Notes: generated by a model not told the origin, from the sequence alone. A DNA stretch of 59,546 nucleotides from Candidatus Dojkabacteria bacterium (GCA_014729085.1 WJKM01000012.1:1-59546); one strand, 5' to 3'. Shown: positions 50,201 through 58,532, numbered from the stretch's first letter. Made by a program: numbers and translations.

Positions 50201-50380
50201 CAAGTAGATTTTTTTGTTACTGATGTAATAGCTATAGATAGAGAAGGGGAGATTACTCAAAATATCAAAGGACAAAAAGATGGACAGGAAATAATATATA
50301 AAAATTTAGCAAGCATAAATCCTCAAATAAATGTCAATCACAAGATACAAAAGAATTATCCGATTGGAACCTGTCGTTGA
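47216..50380 (+). CDS. Large protein with N-terminal coiled coil and Gly/Ala-rich hydrophobic C-terminal half
   Basis: 1054 aa; Q/E-rich coiled coil (LEEEQKLMEDELTLLQNQLDSATSEAEQQRLAQEIQAKRNNIEEIQSQIQNEEQ), then repeated GAGSGALFAATMFGPESLLAGAAIGAGVGTVTG-type segments. Confidence 0.7.
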   Translation: MNENTVKELVEIVNNFNSNPWEALSAFVQVKIIHDQLSESESRPSYFQMLESFVQMWDQKLFSFREYGNKQQKNYVGFFEELYNDWQNPMRKPEELGDRIIENIEEKAKEGKEKYEVIPEAGPSTKPGSPSETQEKEQKKHIISNFDYDGANIIINYQDGHQEFLVPQHLSGDNASAFLYAYSLYNSKLLQNPELPGAQEQIQRIQSLYSEEEIQAFQQRARELITDIEELTEEELDISEKSEDQKQLEEEQKLMEDELTLLQNQLDSATSEAEQQRLAQEIQAKRNNIEEIQSQIQNEEQTKRLDAFSHIAPEKRLEVITNMQQEKIIQEREDRFDRQSAKKTVKDALMGRTQEPPLIQQGRSGPTDPETILRLYKHLDPKYYHLLPEEQQEILRKQHQRYGAPKGEIRELFEYKTKKAINTRVEKVKDRVKRTKVWNKLQDIKAAGQLVTYSVTEWVNDKIDMVKDGVQQIGAVRKITSGINSIKNTIGTVRTGVGTTWNNIKMSGPVQFGVKSFNLGKKIVGAGQHIFRGARTTGLLGAGSGALFAATMFGPESLLAGAAIGAGVGTVTGTAKSVLNSAYNLDLSSFSPNDFSAFNGWNSTKVKIALNNPQNLYRAMNGQVTDYADDIARQTGVLRDMDNIDLSSIRRFRHLQNGLQALDWAGGGFMLGTILSGGNPLVGLAVGAGAGGFKFLTSTVADDLILKLVQADSKLLHLLKFPGTSVLGILHGADTISRQVNLIQKKGWGAFWEDQGEAVLLGIPGTKGLTNALGAVGLATSAGQLTEWIAGFSSRVAALPTPWKLAPMIVPAIYVAGGMILGYQVTMGGLIVATGIGIAATAVAAIVGGGTLGLGAAVAYVGTTTVLAGLDRILGLSNKLDELIEKWNVNIIVNITNLLGIVRIFKALKDLLDSTIESLEDYARLVPSIAITFLTTLTIFGQMSENMAEYADEIREREEDSGGFYLENEDSFAMQYTIPPLTIDCSKLQTNEINSQVDFFVTDVIAIDREGEITQNIKGQKDGQEIIYKNLASINPQINVNHKIQKNYPIGTCR

Positions 50381-50529
50381 TACAAATTCACTCCATAATT
50401 CAATATCAGTATAAAAACTATTTCTATATCTTCCCAAAACTTAGATTCAGTTCAGTACCGGAAACTAAATCAATTCCCAATAAAGGAATCCTACTTTAAA
50501 AAATATTAACGGAAACTATAATTGCATCC

Positions 50530-50883
50530 TTATTCACCATTTACAGGTGTCAAACCAAAACTATCATGAACTTTAGAAGGATCTTTAATATTATCCGGAT
50601 TCGGAGTATTACCAAAAGTTTTAGAAGAATCTTCTTTCATCCCAACCGGTTTGGCACTATTTGTCGTATCTCCTTTTAACCATTCAGGAATTTCTTGGCT
50701 TTTCTCGGGCTCTGTTTTTATTTTAGATTTAGAAGGCTTTTGTTTGGATTCAGTAGGGACAACATCATGACTCCCCACAGTTAAATCTTCTTCTTCATCC
50801 GTAGTAAAGCTGTCAAAACTGGGTAGATCTTCATGTGATGAACTAGGGTCAGTAGGAGGTTTATAGTTTTCTATATCATATCG
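50530..50883 (-). other. Ser/Pro/Asp-rich tail open reading frame in the -1 frame relative to the upstream surface protein
   Basis: Continuous reverse-strand reading RYDIENYKPPTDPSSSHEDLPSFDSFTTDEEEDLTVGSHDVVPTESKQKPSKSK...SFGLTPVNGE, starting inside the A10 tract region of the 50871..52427 gene. The ORF track lists only the GTG-initiated part (50530..50778). Confidence 0.55.
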
Positions 50884-52427
50884 CTTTTTTTTTTAAGCAG
50901 ACTTATGATAAACAATAAAAGCAAAATAAACAAAATCACACCGCACCATGGATAAAAACTTTTTAAGTTATCAAAGTCAAAATCATCCCAATTAAAACCA
51001 CCACCTGAATCACCATCATCATCTCCACCTCCATTTCCTTCCCCAACAACAGAAAAACTCCATGCTTTCTTTAAAGATTCTCCATTTGTATCTTCCACAG
51101 TAACTTCTACTTCATATTCTTCATAATCCAAATCTTCAGATATTTCGCATTCAAAACCAGATTCATCAATTGAACAATCATCGCTAATATTTTTACCATC
51201 AAATATAATTTTAATGCTATCTACATCTATTTCACCAGACTCACTTGCCTCAAATTTAGCAGAAAGTACTGGCTGTAATTCGTCTACCTCAGCTTTATTC
51301 GCAGGTGTAATTTCGTAAATAGTAAGTATCTGTTCTTCTCCTTCTTTATTGGCAACCAAAAAAACACCAGAACTGTCTACAGCAATCTCTTTTCCATCTT
51401 CATCAAATAAGATGACTCTAACATAATAATCTCCATTTTCAATTTCTGAAACATCCCATTCGTAAGTTTTCATTGGACTTCCATCATGTTTGTATATCTC
51501 TTCAAACATCTCTTCTTCAGAAGCAGTATACTCAATTACTATCTCCTCTATATCTTCTGAATCTATTCCTGCCCAATCCCATTCAATTTCGTTGTTTCTT
51601 CCCGAAAAAACGCTTCCTTCATCCGGCTTTAAAATCATAAGTCTTGGTTCTCCACTATCCGGAGGTTCTTCAGTAGGACTCTCAGTCGAGGTCCATGTTG
51701 GTCCTGGTGTTCTTGAAACCGTAGGATTTGGTTCATTCGTAGCTGTAGGGGTTAGCTCTTCTTCTACAACAGATATTTGAAAAGACTGTTGGTCCATTCC
51801 TCCCAGCCCATCAAGTACTACAATAGAAATATTATAAACCCCAGGATTCATGTAGTCACCAAGTGACATATAACCGTCTTGATCCAGATAAATAAAATCT
51901 GGAGCTTGTAAAAGTTGATAAAAAAGAGTATCCCCATCTGCATCTGTAGCATGAATTTGATATTCAAAAATCTCTTGAGTATTAAAATTCAATTGTGAAG
52001 GATAACTTGTAATTACTGGTGAATTATTTGAATAATTTACTACATTAAAAGTTTGGTACACACATTGTGGACTCCCGTCATCAAGTTGAATACAATACTG
52101 CAAACAGTGTATACCATCTGTTACATTTGTAGTATTCCAAGTATGAGTATATTGTCCATTCAGCTGAGAAGAACTAAAATTAGGGCTGATAATTGCTATC
52201 CCGTTATCTGAACAGGTAGCATTCTTTACCCTTATTTCATAAGGAAATGAATGATGTCCAGTATAAAAACCAGACCATCCTATTTGATACATACCAGATA
52301 CTTTTTCCCCACTCGTTGGACGAATAATTTTTAATTCAGCTCCGAAGACCTCCGAACTAAATAAAAATAATAGAAATGAAAGACTTATAACAAAACTTAT
52401 TCCAATTTTTAGTTTGCGCTTCAACAT
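50871..52427 (-). CDS. Exported surface protein with Ig/cadherin-like domains and C-terminal TM
   Basis: 518 aa; signal peptide; SYPSQLNFNTQEIFEYQIHATDADGDTLFYQLLQAPDFIYLDQDG... cadherin/putative-Ig motif; Pro/Thr-rich linker; C-terminal TM GVILFILLLLFIISLLKKK. Confidence 0.8.
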   Translation of the reverse strand: MLKRKLKIGISFVISLSFLLFLFSSEVFGAELKIIRPTSGEKVSGMYQIGWSGFYTGHHSFPYEIRVKNATCSDNGIAIISPNFSSSQLNGQYTHTWNTTNVTDGIHCLQYCIQLDDGSPQCVYQTFNVVNYSNNSPVITSYPSQLNFNTQEIFEYQIHATDADGDTLFYQLLQAPDFIYLDQDGYMSLGDYMNPGVYNISIVVLDGLGGMDQQSFQISVVEEELTPTATNEPNPTVSRTPGPTWTSTESPTEEPPDSGEPRLMILKPDEGSVFSGRNNEIEWDWAGIDSEDIEEIVIEYTASEEEMFEEIYKHDGSPMKTYEWDVSEIENGDYYVRVILFDEDGKEIAVDSSGVFLVANKEGEEQILTIYEITPANKAEVDELQPVLSAKFEASESGEIDVDSIKIIFDGKNISDDCSIDESGFECEISEDLDYEEYEVEVTVEDTNGESLKKAWSFSVVGEGNGGGDDDGDSGGGFNWDDFDFDNLKSFYPWCGVILFILLLLFIISLLKKKSDMI

Positions 52428-52515
52428 TTTGTTTTTAATTATGTATTATGTATATTTTTATATATTTAGAATAATTACACAAGTAACTTACAGTAAAATA
52501 TTTAGTATCTCCTAA

Positions 52516-53856
52516 TTATAATACATTTTGATTGTCTTTAATATCCTCAAATACTTCCAATAAATCATCAAGCGTTGTTCCTCCATCTATAACCCCAGCA
52601 TATACCTCCTTTAACTTATGACCATTTATCATATACCAAGAATGTGTATATGGAATTGATTCAATATAGGGCGCTAAATATTCATTGTCTGTCTGGTTAG
52701 ATACTAGGTCATTTCTTGAACTAATCATAGCAAAAGGCCTACCATTATCGATTTGTGTCTGCATATATAACTCCTGTGTGTCTTTTTCCCCTAAAAACTT
52801 TAAGAGTTCCCAAGCCTGAGTTTTTTGAGTACTGTCTTTACTTACAACGAAACCCCAGTAAGTAGGGAAATTTACCTGCATACTTGTTTCTGGGTTTAAT
52901 TGCGGTACCTGAGAGACTCCTAAGTCTAACTGCAGATTTCTTTCTTCGTTAAAAGCCAAAATATCAAGAATCCTCCAGGTTGGAACTATGATTGAAGATA
53001 AATCTCCTTCTATAAAAGCAGCTGTGTCTAGTTTAAACTGATCATTCCAGGTTTTATCTTCGAAACTCCGATAGAAAACCAAGGCTTCATCTATTTGATC
53101 CCTCTCTTCCTCCATGAAAGGAACTGCCCTTGCTTCTTCGGTTAATTCAGTGTCTCTTGCTTGCAATAATAATAAATTTAATACTTCAAAATAAAACTCT
53201 ACATTAGAGCTAGTACCTGCTGAGAAGCCCCCTCTTTCAATTTGTTCTTCTTCATCTAGAGTTGTCATGTTTTCAGCCTGCCTAAGAAATGAACTCCAAT
53301 CATAAGAAATGACAGTATCGCCAGTGTCTAACAGTAAATTTCTATGATAAACGACTCCTAGCAAGTCAACCCACAAAGGCAATCCTCTTACCTGTGCTCC
53401 ATAACCAAAATCCTCACTGACAAAATCATGAAAATCGGATCGGTAATCATCTATTGAAATCACTGAAGCAGGGGCATTAGAAATGAATTCGGAATAATTA
53501 CCAACAGTTGTATTATGAATCATAAAAATATCCGGTGTTGTATTTGGATTGCCATCCTGAAGGACAGTATTGATTTCTGACAAATAATTATCTTTTGTTT
53601 TTTTTGTGTATACAATTTCTACATCAGGATTTTCACTTTCATAAACATCGATTAAAGGCTGGATATTCTCTTCGTCTTCAAAAAGACCCCACCATATTAT
53701 TTGGCTGCTTCCTTCCGATAATATATTAGATTCATCCTTTGTATCAAATGGATTAATAGTGCATCCAGCTAACAAAAAAGAGCAGATAGTTATAATCAAT
53801 AATTTATAAAACAAATTTTTTTTTGGGCAGGAGAATCGTATTACGCGGTTAAACAT
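52516..53856 (-). CDS. ABC-type extracellular solute-binding lipoprotein (family 1)
   Basis: Lipobox FLLAGC; QIIWWGLFEDEENIQPLIDVYESENPDVEIVYTKKTKDNY, VNFPTYWGFVVSKDSTQKTQAWELLKFLGEKDTQELY. Confidence 0.87.
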   Translation of the reverse strand: MFNRVIRFSCPKKNLFYKLLIITICSFLLAGCTINPFDTKDESNILSEGSSQIIWWGLFEDEENIQPLIDVYESENPDVEIVYTKKTKDNYLSEINTVLQDGNPNTTPDIFMIHNTTVGNYSEFISNAPASVISIDDYRSDFHDFVSEDFGYGAQVRGLPLWVDLLGVVYHRNLLLDTGDTVISYDWSSFLRQAENMTTLDEEEQIERGGFSAGTSSNVEFYFEVLNLLLLQARDTELTEEARAVPFMEEERDQIDEALVFYRSFEDKTWNDQFKLDTAAFIEGDLSSIIVPTWRILDILAFNEERNLQLDLGVSQVPQLNPETSMQVNFPTYWGFVVSKDSTQKTQAWELLKFLGEKDTQELYMQTQIDNGRPFAMISSRNDLVSNQTDNEYLAPYIESIPYTHSWYMINGHKLKEVYAGVIDGGTTLDDLLEVFEDIKDNQNVL

Positions 53857-54069
53857 TGAACTGTTTGATAATATTAGAAAATTATTATCTATTTTAATGT
53901 TGCTATATAAATATTACAATTTAGAATATAATAAATCAAAAGCTTATTCAATGATATTTTCCAATTTACATGGTTTGGAAACAAGTGAATAGTTGCTTAC
54001 TTAAGAAGTTTGATGTCAATAATTCCAACTTGTTAAACTATATAATACAAATTAAATATAATATTCAAT

Positions 54070-55260
54070 ATGGCGAAAGAATCAAAACTAATCCAGACAT
54101 CAAGATTTTTAAAAAAAGTTGCTATTATTTTTCTAGTAATTATCATTTTAAATATCGTATGGGGTTTTGCTTCTAAATATATTTCCTCAATAAAAGACAA
54201 TATTGATAATCCCATTAATTTTTCAGCTTACTTTGATGAAGACAGGATCTATGAAGAAATTCTCTTACCTGAACTAGGGTCTGTTATTCCTAAGGAAAAA
54301 ATATCAAATGCACAATTTAGTATTAAGGATGACTTCAATTATTTTCCCGAAAGAATATTCGTTTACAAAACTAATATTCCTAAAGAAACATTTCTAACAG
54401 TCACCAAAGCCGAACAATTTGCAACAGAACTAGGCTTTACAGAAGAATACGATATAACGGAACCTAATACTTTACTCTGGACAGATGTTAATCAAAGGGA
54501 ATTAAGATTCAATAAAGTTAACCTTAGCTGGGACTTAGATCCCTCTATTAATCTCTTTAGTAATATACAAGATGAGATAAAGAAAGAATTTGAAATAGAA
54601 CAAACTCTTAAAACTTTTAACAACAAGATTCAAAGCAGCAATTTAGAGCTTACAAATTATGACCTAAATAATCCACAAACACTTGCTCTTAATTATCCAG
54701 CACCTAACTATATAATGGAATTAACAGATGAGGATGAATCCGAATATTTGATGTTAAATTATTTTCGTAAATTAAAAAGTTCAGCTGTTGATGAAGAATC
54801 TTCTAAAACAAGAGACCTCATACAAGAAAATAATTTATTTTTGGAAAGTAAAATTTATATAGATAATCCATTTCTATCCGACTTGAATTTTACTATCAAT
54901 AAGAACCTCCCTCAATTAGCATTTATTATCGATTTTAACTATAAACCTTTATCTATCGACACCCAAACAATTGGAGTTTATTCAGTAATCACTCCTCAAT
55001 TAGCATTTCAATATCTTCAAAATGAAAAAGGATATTTACGAAGTTTGACTCAAAATCAAAACGATATACTTAAAGACCAATTAGATTATAAGGTTACCGA
55101 ATTCCAAATTGAATCTAAACAGACAGAGCTTGCCTATTATATCCAAGAAGGAAAAGAAGGTTATACTTATCCAATTTACTTGTTTAGAGGAAAGGCATAT
55201 CTTGAGAATGGAGAGATAGCTGACTTCATTTTTTATGTCGACGCTTTATACCGCTCTTAA
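54070..55260 (+). CDS. Hypothetical membrane-anchored protein
   Basis: 396 aa with N-terminal TM (VAIIFLVIIILNIVWGFA); no family recognised. Confidence 0.7.
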   Translation: MAKESKLIQTSRFLKKVAIIFLVIIILNIVWGFASKYISSIKDNIDNPINFSAYFDEDRIYEEILLPELGSVIPKEKISNAQFSIKDDFNYFPERIFVYKTNIPKETFLTVTKAEQFATELGFTEEYDITEPNTLLWTDVNQRELRFNKVNLSWDLDPSINLFSNIQDEIKKEFEIEQTLKTFNNKIQSSNLELTNYDLNNPQTLALNYPAPNYIMELTDEDESEYLMLNYFRKLKSSAVDEESSKTRDLIQENNLFLESKIYIDNPFLSDLNFTINKNLPQLAFIIDFNYKPLSIDTQTIGVYSVITPQLAFQYLQNEKGYLRSLTQNQNDILKDQLDYKVTEFQIESKQTELAYYIQEGKEGYTYPIYLFRGKAYLENGEIADFIFYVDALYRS

Positions 55261-55269
55261 ATTACCTGC

Positions 55270-55295
55270 CTCGTCTCAGACTCCGACGAGACGAG
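55270..55295 (+). repeat. Inverted repeat / hairpin
   Basis: CTCGTCTC (55270-55277), 10 nt loop, GAGACGAG (55288-55295), beginning 9 nt after the TAA of the upstream gene. Confidence 0.7.
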
Positions 55296-55324
55296 TACAA
55301 CTATCTCTTCTGATACGGTCAAAC

Positions 55325-55354
55325 CTGTAGCTCAAACTTCTGACTTTGAGACAG
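55325..55354 (+). repeat. Inverted repeat / bulged hairpin
   Basis: CTGT-AG-CTCAAA (55325-55336) pairs with TTTGAG-ACAG (55345-55354). Confidence 0.6.
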
Positions 55355-55548
55355 TACAAGAACAACCATAAGACATTAACTTACACCGTATTATTAGAAA
55401 TTCGAATATTTTCATCTACGATCAGTAAAACATAATTATTGGACAAATTCTTTTGCGATTAGTCTACAAAAAAATAATAAAAACTTTGCGGTAAATTCTA
55501 CAATTGTGTATTATTTTTTATCCCAATTTCATATTTTATTGTTTTCCC

Positions 55549-57210
55549 ATGTCTAAGAACAATAGAAAGTACATTTTTATTTCTGGAGGTGTAATTAGCG
55601 CTCTTGGTAAAGGTGTAACTTCTGCATCTATATCATTGCTTTTAAAAAAAAGAGGTTACAAAGTTTGTCCTATAAAATGCGAAAATAATCTAAACGTTGA
55701 CTTTGGAACCATCAATCCCATCGAACATGGGGATCCATTTCTATGTTTTGATGGACTTGAAAGTGATCAAGATCTAGGTAATTATGAACGTTTTTTGAAT
55801 CAAGAAGTTGGAAAAGATAATTTTATGACAATGGGCCAATTATATTTATCTGTAATCCAAAAAGAACGAAGAATGGGATATGAGGGAGAAGATGTAGAAC
55901 CAATTCCGCATATAGTTAATGAGATTATAAGAAGGATAGAAAAATCAGCTGAAAAACATGATGCTGACTTTGTAGTTATTGAACTTGGAGGAACTGTAGG
56001 AGAGTACGAAAATAATAACGGACTGTATTATGAGGCTGCTAGAATTTTAGGGCTTACACATCAGGTTGCAAATGTACACGTAACATATGTTCCAATTCCA
56101 AAACACATTGGTGAGCCTAAAACCAAACCCGCCCAATTTGGCATAAAGGAACTTATGAATATGGGTATTACTCCCAATTTTATTGTAATAAGAAGTGAAC
56201 TACCTGTAGATTCCCAAAGAAAATATAAATTTGCATTTAAATTTCATATTGAGCCTGAGAATATTTTCTCTTGCGAAAATCTTCCAGATTTTCACATGGT
56301 TCCATCGCATCTTCACAAACAAGGGTTAGATGAACAAATACTTGAATATTTCGGGGAAAAAAAACGCAAGATTGACTTAAGTGATTGGGACTCTTTTGTT
56401 AAACACAGAATTGCAGATAAGGATCAAAAAGTGACAATTGCAATTGTTGGGAAATATTTTGGTACTGGAGATTCAAATTTGTATGATTCCTACTATGCAC
56501 TAATCGAAGCTATCAAACATGGTGCTCAAGCAAATAATGCGGAAATAGACTTTAAATTTATTAATTCCGAAAAGAAAGAAAAACAAATTAATAAATTATT
56601 AGACAATGCTCAGGGAATTATAGTACCAATAGGCTGGGGATCGAGAGGAGTAAAAGGAAAGTTGAAAGCCATTAAGTATGCAAGAGAAAATAAAATTCCT
56701 TATTTAGGATTGTGCTATGGTATGCAGCTTGCTTGTGTGGAATATGCACAAAATGTAATTGGTATAAAAGACGCTCATTCTGAAGAGGTGAAGCCTAAGG
56801 CAGAAAATTTGATAATTCACAGCATACCTTTTAATGAAAAATATCAAGTAATTAAAGGAGATGGTTGCTCTATGAGACTTGGGACTTTTGACTGTATTCT
56901 TAAAAAAAATTCACTTGCCTATAAAATCTACAACAAACACAGCGCATTCTCAAATAAATCAAAAAGGATTGTAAAAGAGAGGCATAGACACCGATTTGAA
57001 TTTAATAACGAATATAGAGAGGTATTTGCGAAAAATAATTTTATAATTTCAGGGACTTCACCAGATAACTTCTTTGTTGAAATGATCGAATTACCACAAG
57101 AGGACCATCCGTTTTTCTTAGCAACGCAAGGGCATCCTGAATACAGATCAACACCCTTAATTCCTCATCCAATTTTCATCGAATTCATTAAAGCTTCAAT
57201 GAAAGTTTGA
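55549..57210 (+). CDS. pyrG: CTP synthase
   Basis: ORF from 55504 (TTG); ATG at 55549 fits the family N-terminus MSKNNRKYIFISGGVISALGKGV. GATase motifs GLCYGMQLACVEYA, ERHRHRFEFNNEY, GHPEYRSTP. Confidence 0.92.
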   Translation: MSKNNRKYIFISGGVISALGKGVTSASISLLLKKRGYKVCPIKCENNLNVDFGTINPIEHGDPFLCFDGLESDQDLGNYERFLNQEVGKDNFMTMGQLYLSVIQKERRMGYEGEDVEPIPHIVNEIIRRIEKSAEKHDADFVVIELGGTVGEYENNNGLYYEAARILGLTHQVANVHVTYVPIPKHIGEPKTKPAQFGIKELMNMGITPNFIVIRSELPVDSQRKYKFAFKFHIEPENIFSCENLPDFHMVPSHLHKQGLDEQILEYFGEKKRKIDLSDWDSFVKHRIADKDQKVTIAIVGKYFGTGDSNLYDSYYALIEAIKHGAQANNAEIDFKFINSEKKEKQINKLLDNAQGIIVPIGWGSRGVKGKLKAIKYARENKIPYLGLCYGMQLACVEYAQNVIGIKDAHSEEVKPKAENLIIHSIPFNEKYQVIKGDGCSMRLGTFDCILKKNSLAYKIYNKHSAFSNKSKRIVKERHRHRFEFNNEYREVFAKNNFIISGTSPDNFFVEMIELPQEDHPFFLATQGHPEYRSTPLIPHPIFIEFIKASMKV

Positions 57211-57312
57211 TTATAGTACATAAAATTAAACTTAAGTTAAAAAATATTTATTTCTTTGCACAAATATTAAAAAAATGTATTATATAGATGTATAAAAATA
57301 ATTATAAATATC

Positions 57313-57984
57313 ATGTATAAAATATTTCAGAAATCCTTGTTTAAAACAATAGTGCTGGTTTTGTTTCTATTAACTATAACATCCAATGCTCTTGCTCAAA
57401 CAAGCTCAGGTTCTCTATCTTTCAATCCATCTTCAGTAACAATTACCGAAAATGGCACAGCTACTCTCGATGTGGTTTATACCGGAGTCGAAATAACTGC
57501 TGCAAAAATTAAAATCGATGTTGGGCCTGGTCTACAAATTACTGACTTTGCAGAAAATGATGAACTAATGGTAATAATAAACGATCCTGATAACGGAGAA
57601 ATTCATCTTGGGAAACTAACAGAAGGTAATATTGCTTCTGGAACAACTCTGTTAACCATGACAATCCAAGCTACAGGTTGTGGAGAAGGGGATATTACTT
57701 TCGACCAGGAAGAGGTCTTAATTCCGGACGTAACGCTAAGTTTTACTGATGCAACCTATACAATCGACTGTGATGGTACTGACCCAACAACGCCTCCAAA
57801 CGGTACAACAGGACCTACACCAACAACTCTTCCCAAAACTGGAATTCTCGATGAGAATTTTGGGAAAATACTGATGGCAAGTTTTATCGTTTCTGCTGGA
57901 ATTGCTCTCGGTTACTATGCAAAGATATCAAAACAAACAGATATTAATTCAACAAATCTAGATTTAATAATTGAATACAGCTAA
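57313..57984 (+). CDS. Secreted surface protein, cohesin-like domain plus LPKTG and TM
   Basis: Signal peptide ending NALAQ; SGSLSFNPSSVTITENGTATLDVVYTGVEITAAKIKIDVGPG...; Pro/Thr linker; LPKTG then hydrophobic KILMASFIVSAGIALGYYAKI. Confidence 0.75.
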   Translation: MYKIFQKSLFKTIVLVLFLLTITSNALAQTSSGSLSFNPSSVTITENGTATLDVVYTGVEITAAKIKIDVGPGLQITDFAENDELMVIINDPDNGEIHLGKLTEGNIASGTTLLTMTIQATGCGEGDITFDQEEVLIPDVTLSFTDATYTIDCDGTDPTTPPNGTTGPTPTTLPKTGILDENFGKILMASFIVSAGIALGYYAKISKQTDINSTNLDLIIEYS

Positions 57985-58061
57985 TAATTGACATTATGCC
58001 TTTATTTTACTATTCTAATATTTAGTATATAAATATATTTTAAACTTTTAACTAACAAAAA

Positions 58062-58478
58062 ATGAAAAACAAAAAAGGATTTTCGCTTGTTGAGTTGCTT
58101 GTTGCTATGGCAATTATCGCTGTGCTTATCTCAATAGCAGCATACGGTATTCAAATTGTTCAAAGAAATGCAAGAAATACCAAAAGAAGAAAAGTTGTAC
58201 AAGATCTACAATTAACTATTGCAGACTTCCAGACTAATAATTTCTCTTATCCTACTTCTTTAAGCTTAAGTGGTTGTACAGTCCAATTGGATGGAAATAA
58301 TACAGCACAGGAAATTAGAGGTTTCAATTCCTGCAGTGTCTATGCAACAGGGGGTGAATGTGCAGTAAGTACAGAAGAAACAAATGAAAATGCAATTCAA
58401 ATCTGCTATGATCCAACTAATTTATTCGTTGGCGTAGTGTTAGAAGGAAATACTACTGGATACGTCTCAAGTGTGTAA
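58062..58478 (+). CDS. Pseudopilin (short form)
   Basis: KKGFSLVELLVAMAIIAVLISIAAYGIQIVQRNARNTKRRK; 138 aa. Confidence 0.9.
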   Translation: MKNKKGFSLVELLVAMAIIAVLISIAAYGIQIVQRNARNTKRRKVVQDLQLTIADFQTNNFSYPTSLSLSGCTVQLDGNNTAQEIRGFNSCSVYATGGECAVSTEETNENAIQICYDPTNLFVGVVLEGNTTGYVSSV

Positions 58479-58500
58479 AAATCGGAATTAATAATAAAAA

Positions 58501-58532
58501 AGAAAACGAGTTATACTCGTTTTCTTTTTTTT
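58501..58532 (+). terminator. Intrinsic terminator
   Basis: AGAAAACGAG-TTATA-CTCGTTTTCT perfect 10 bp stem followed by a T-tract. Confidence 0.88.

Noticed and set aside
50530-50778. 82 aa ORF as an independent gene
   Set aside because: Only a GTG start, and the same frame stays open upstream to the A10 tract, so a recoded tail (or frameshifted 3' end) of 50871..52427 is more economical.
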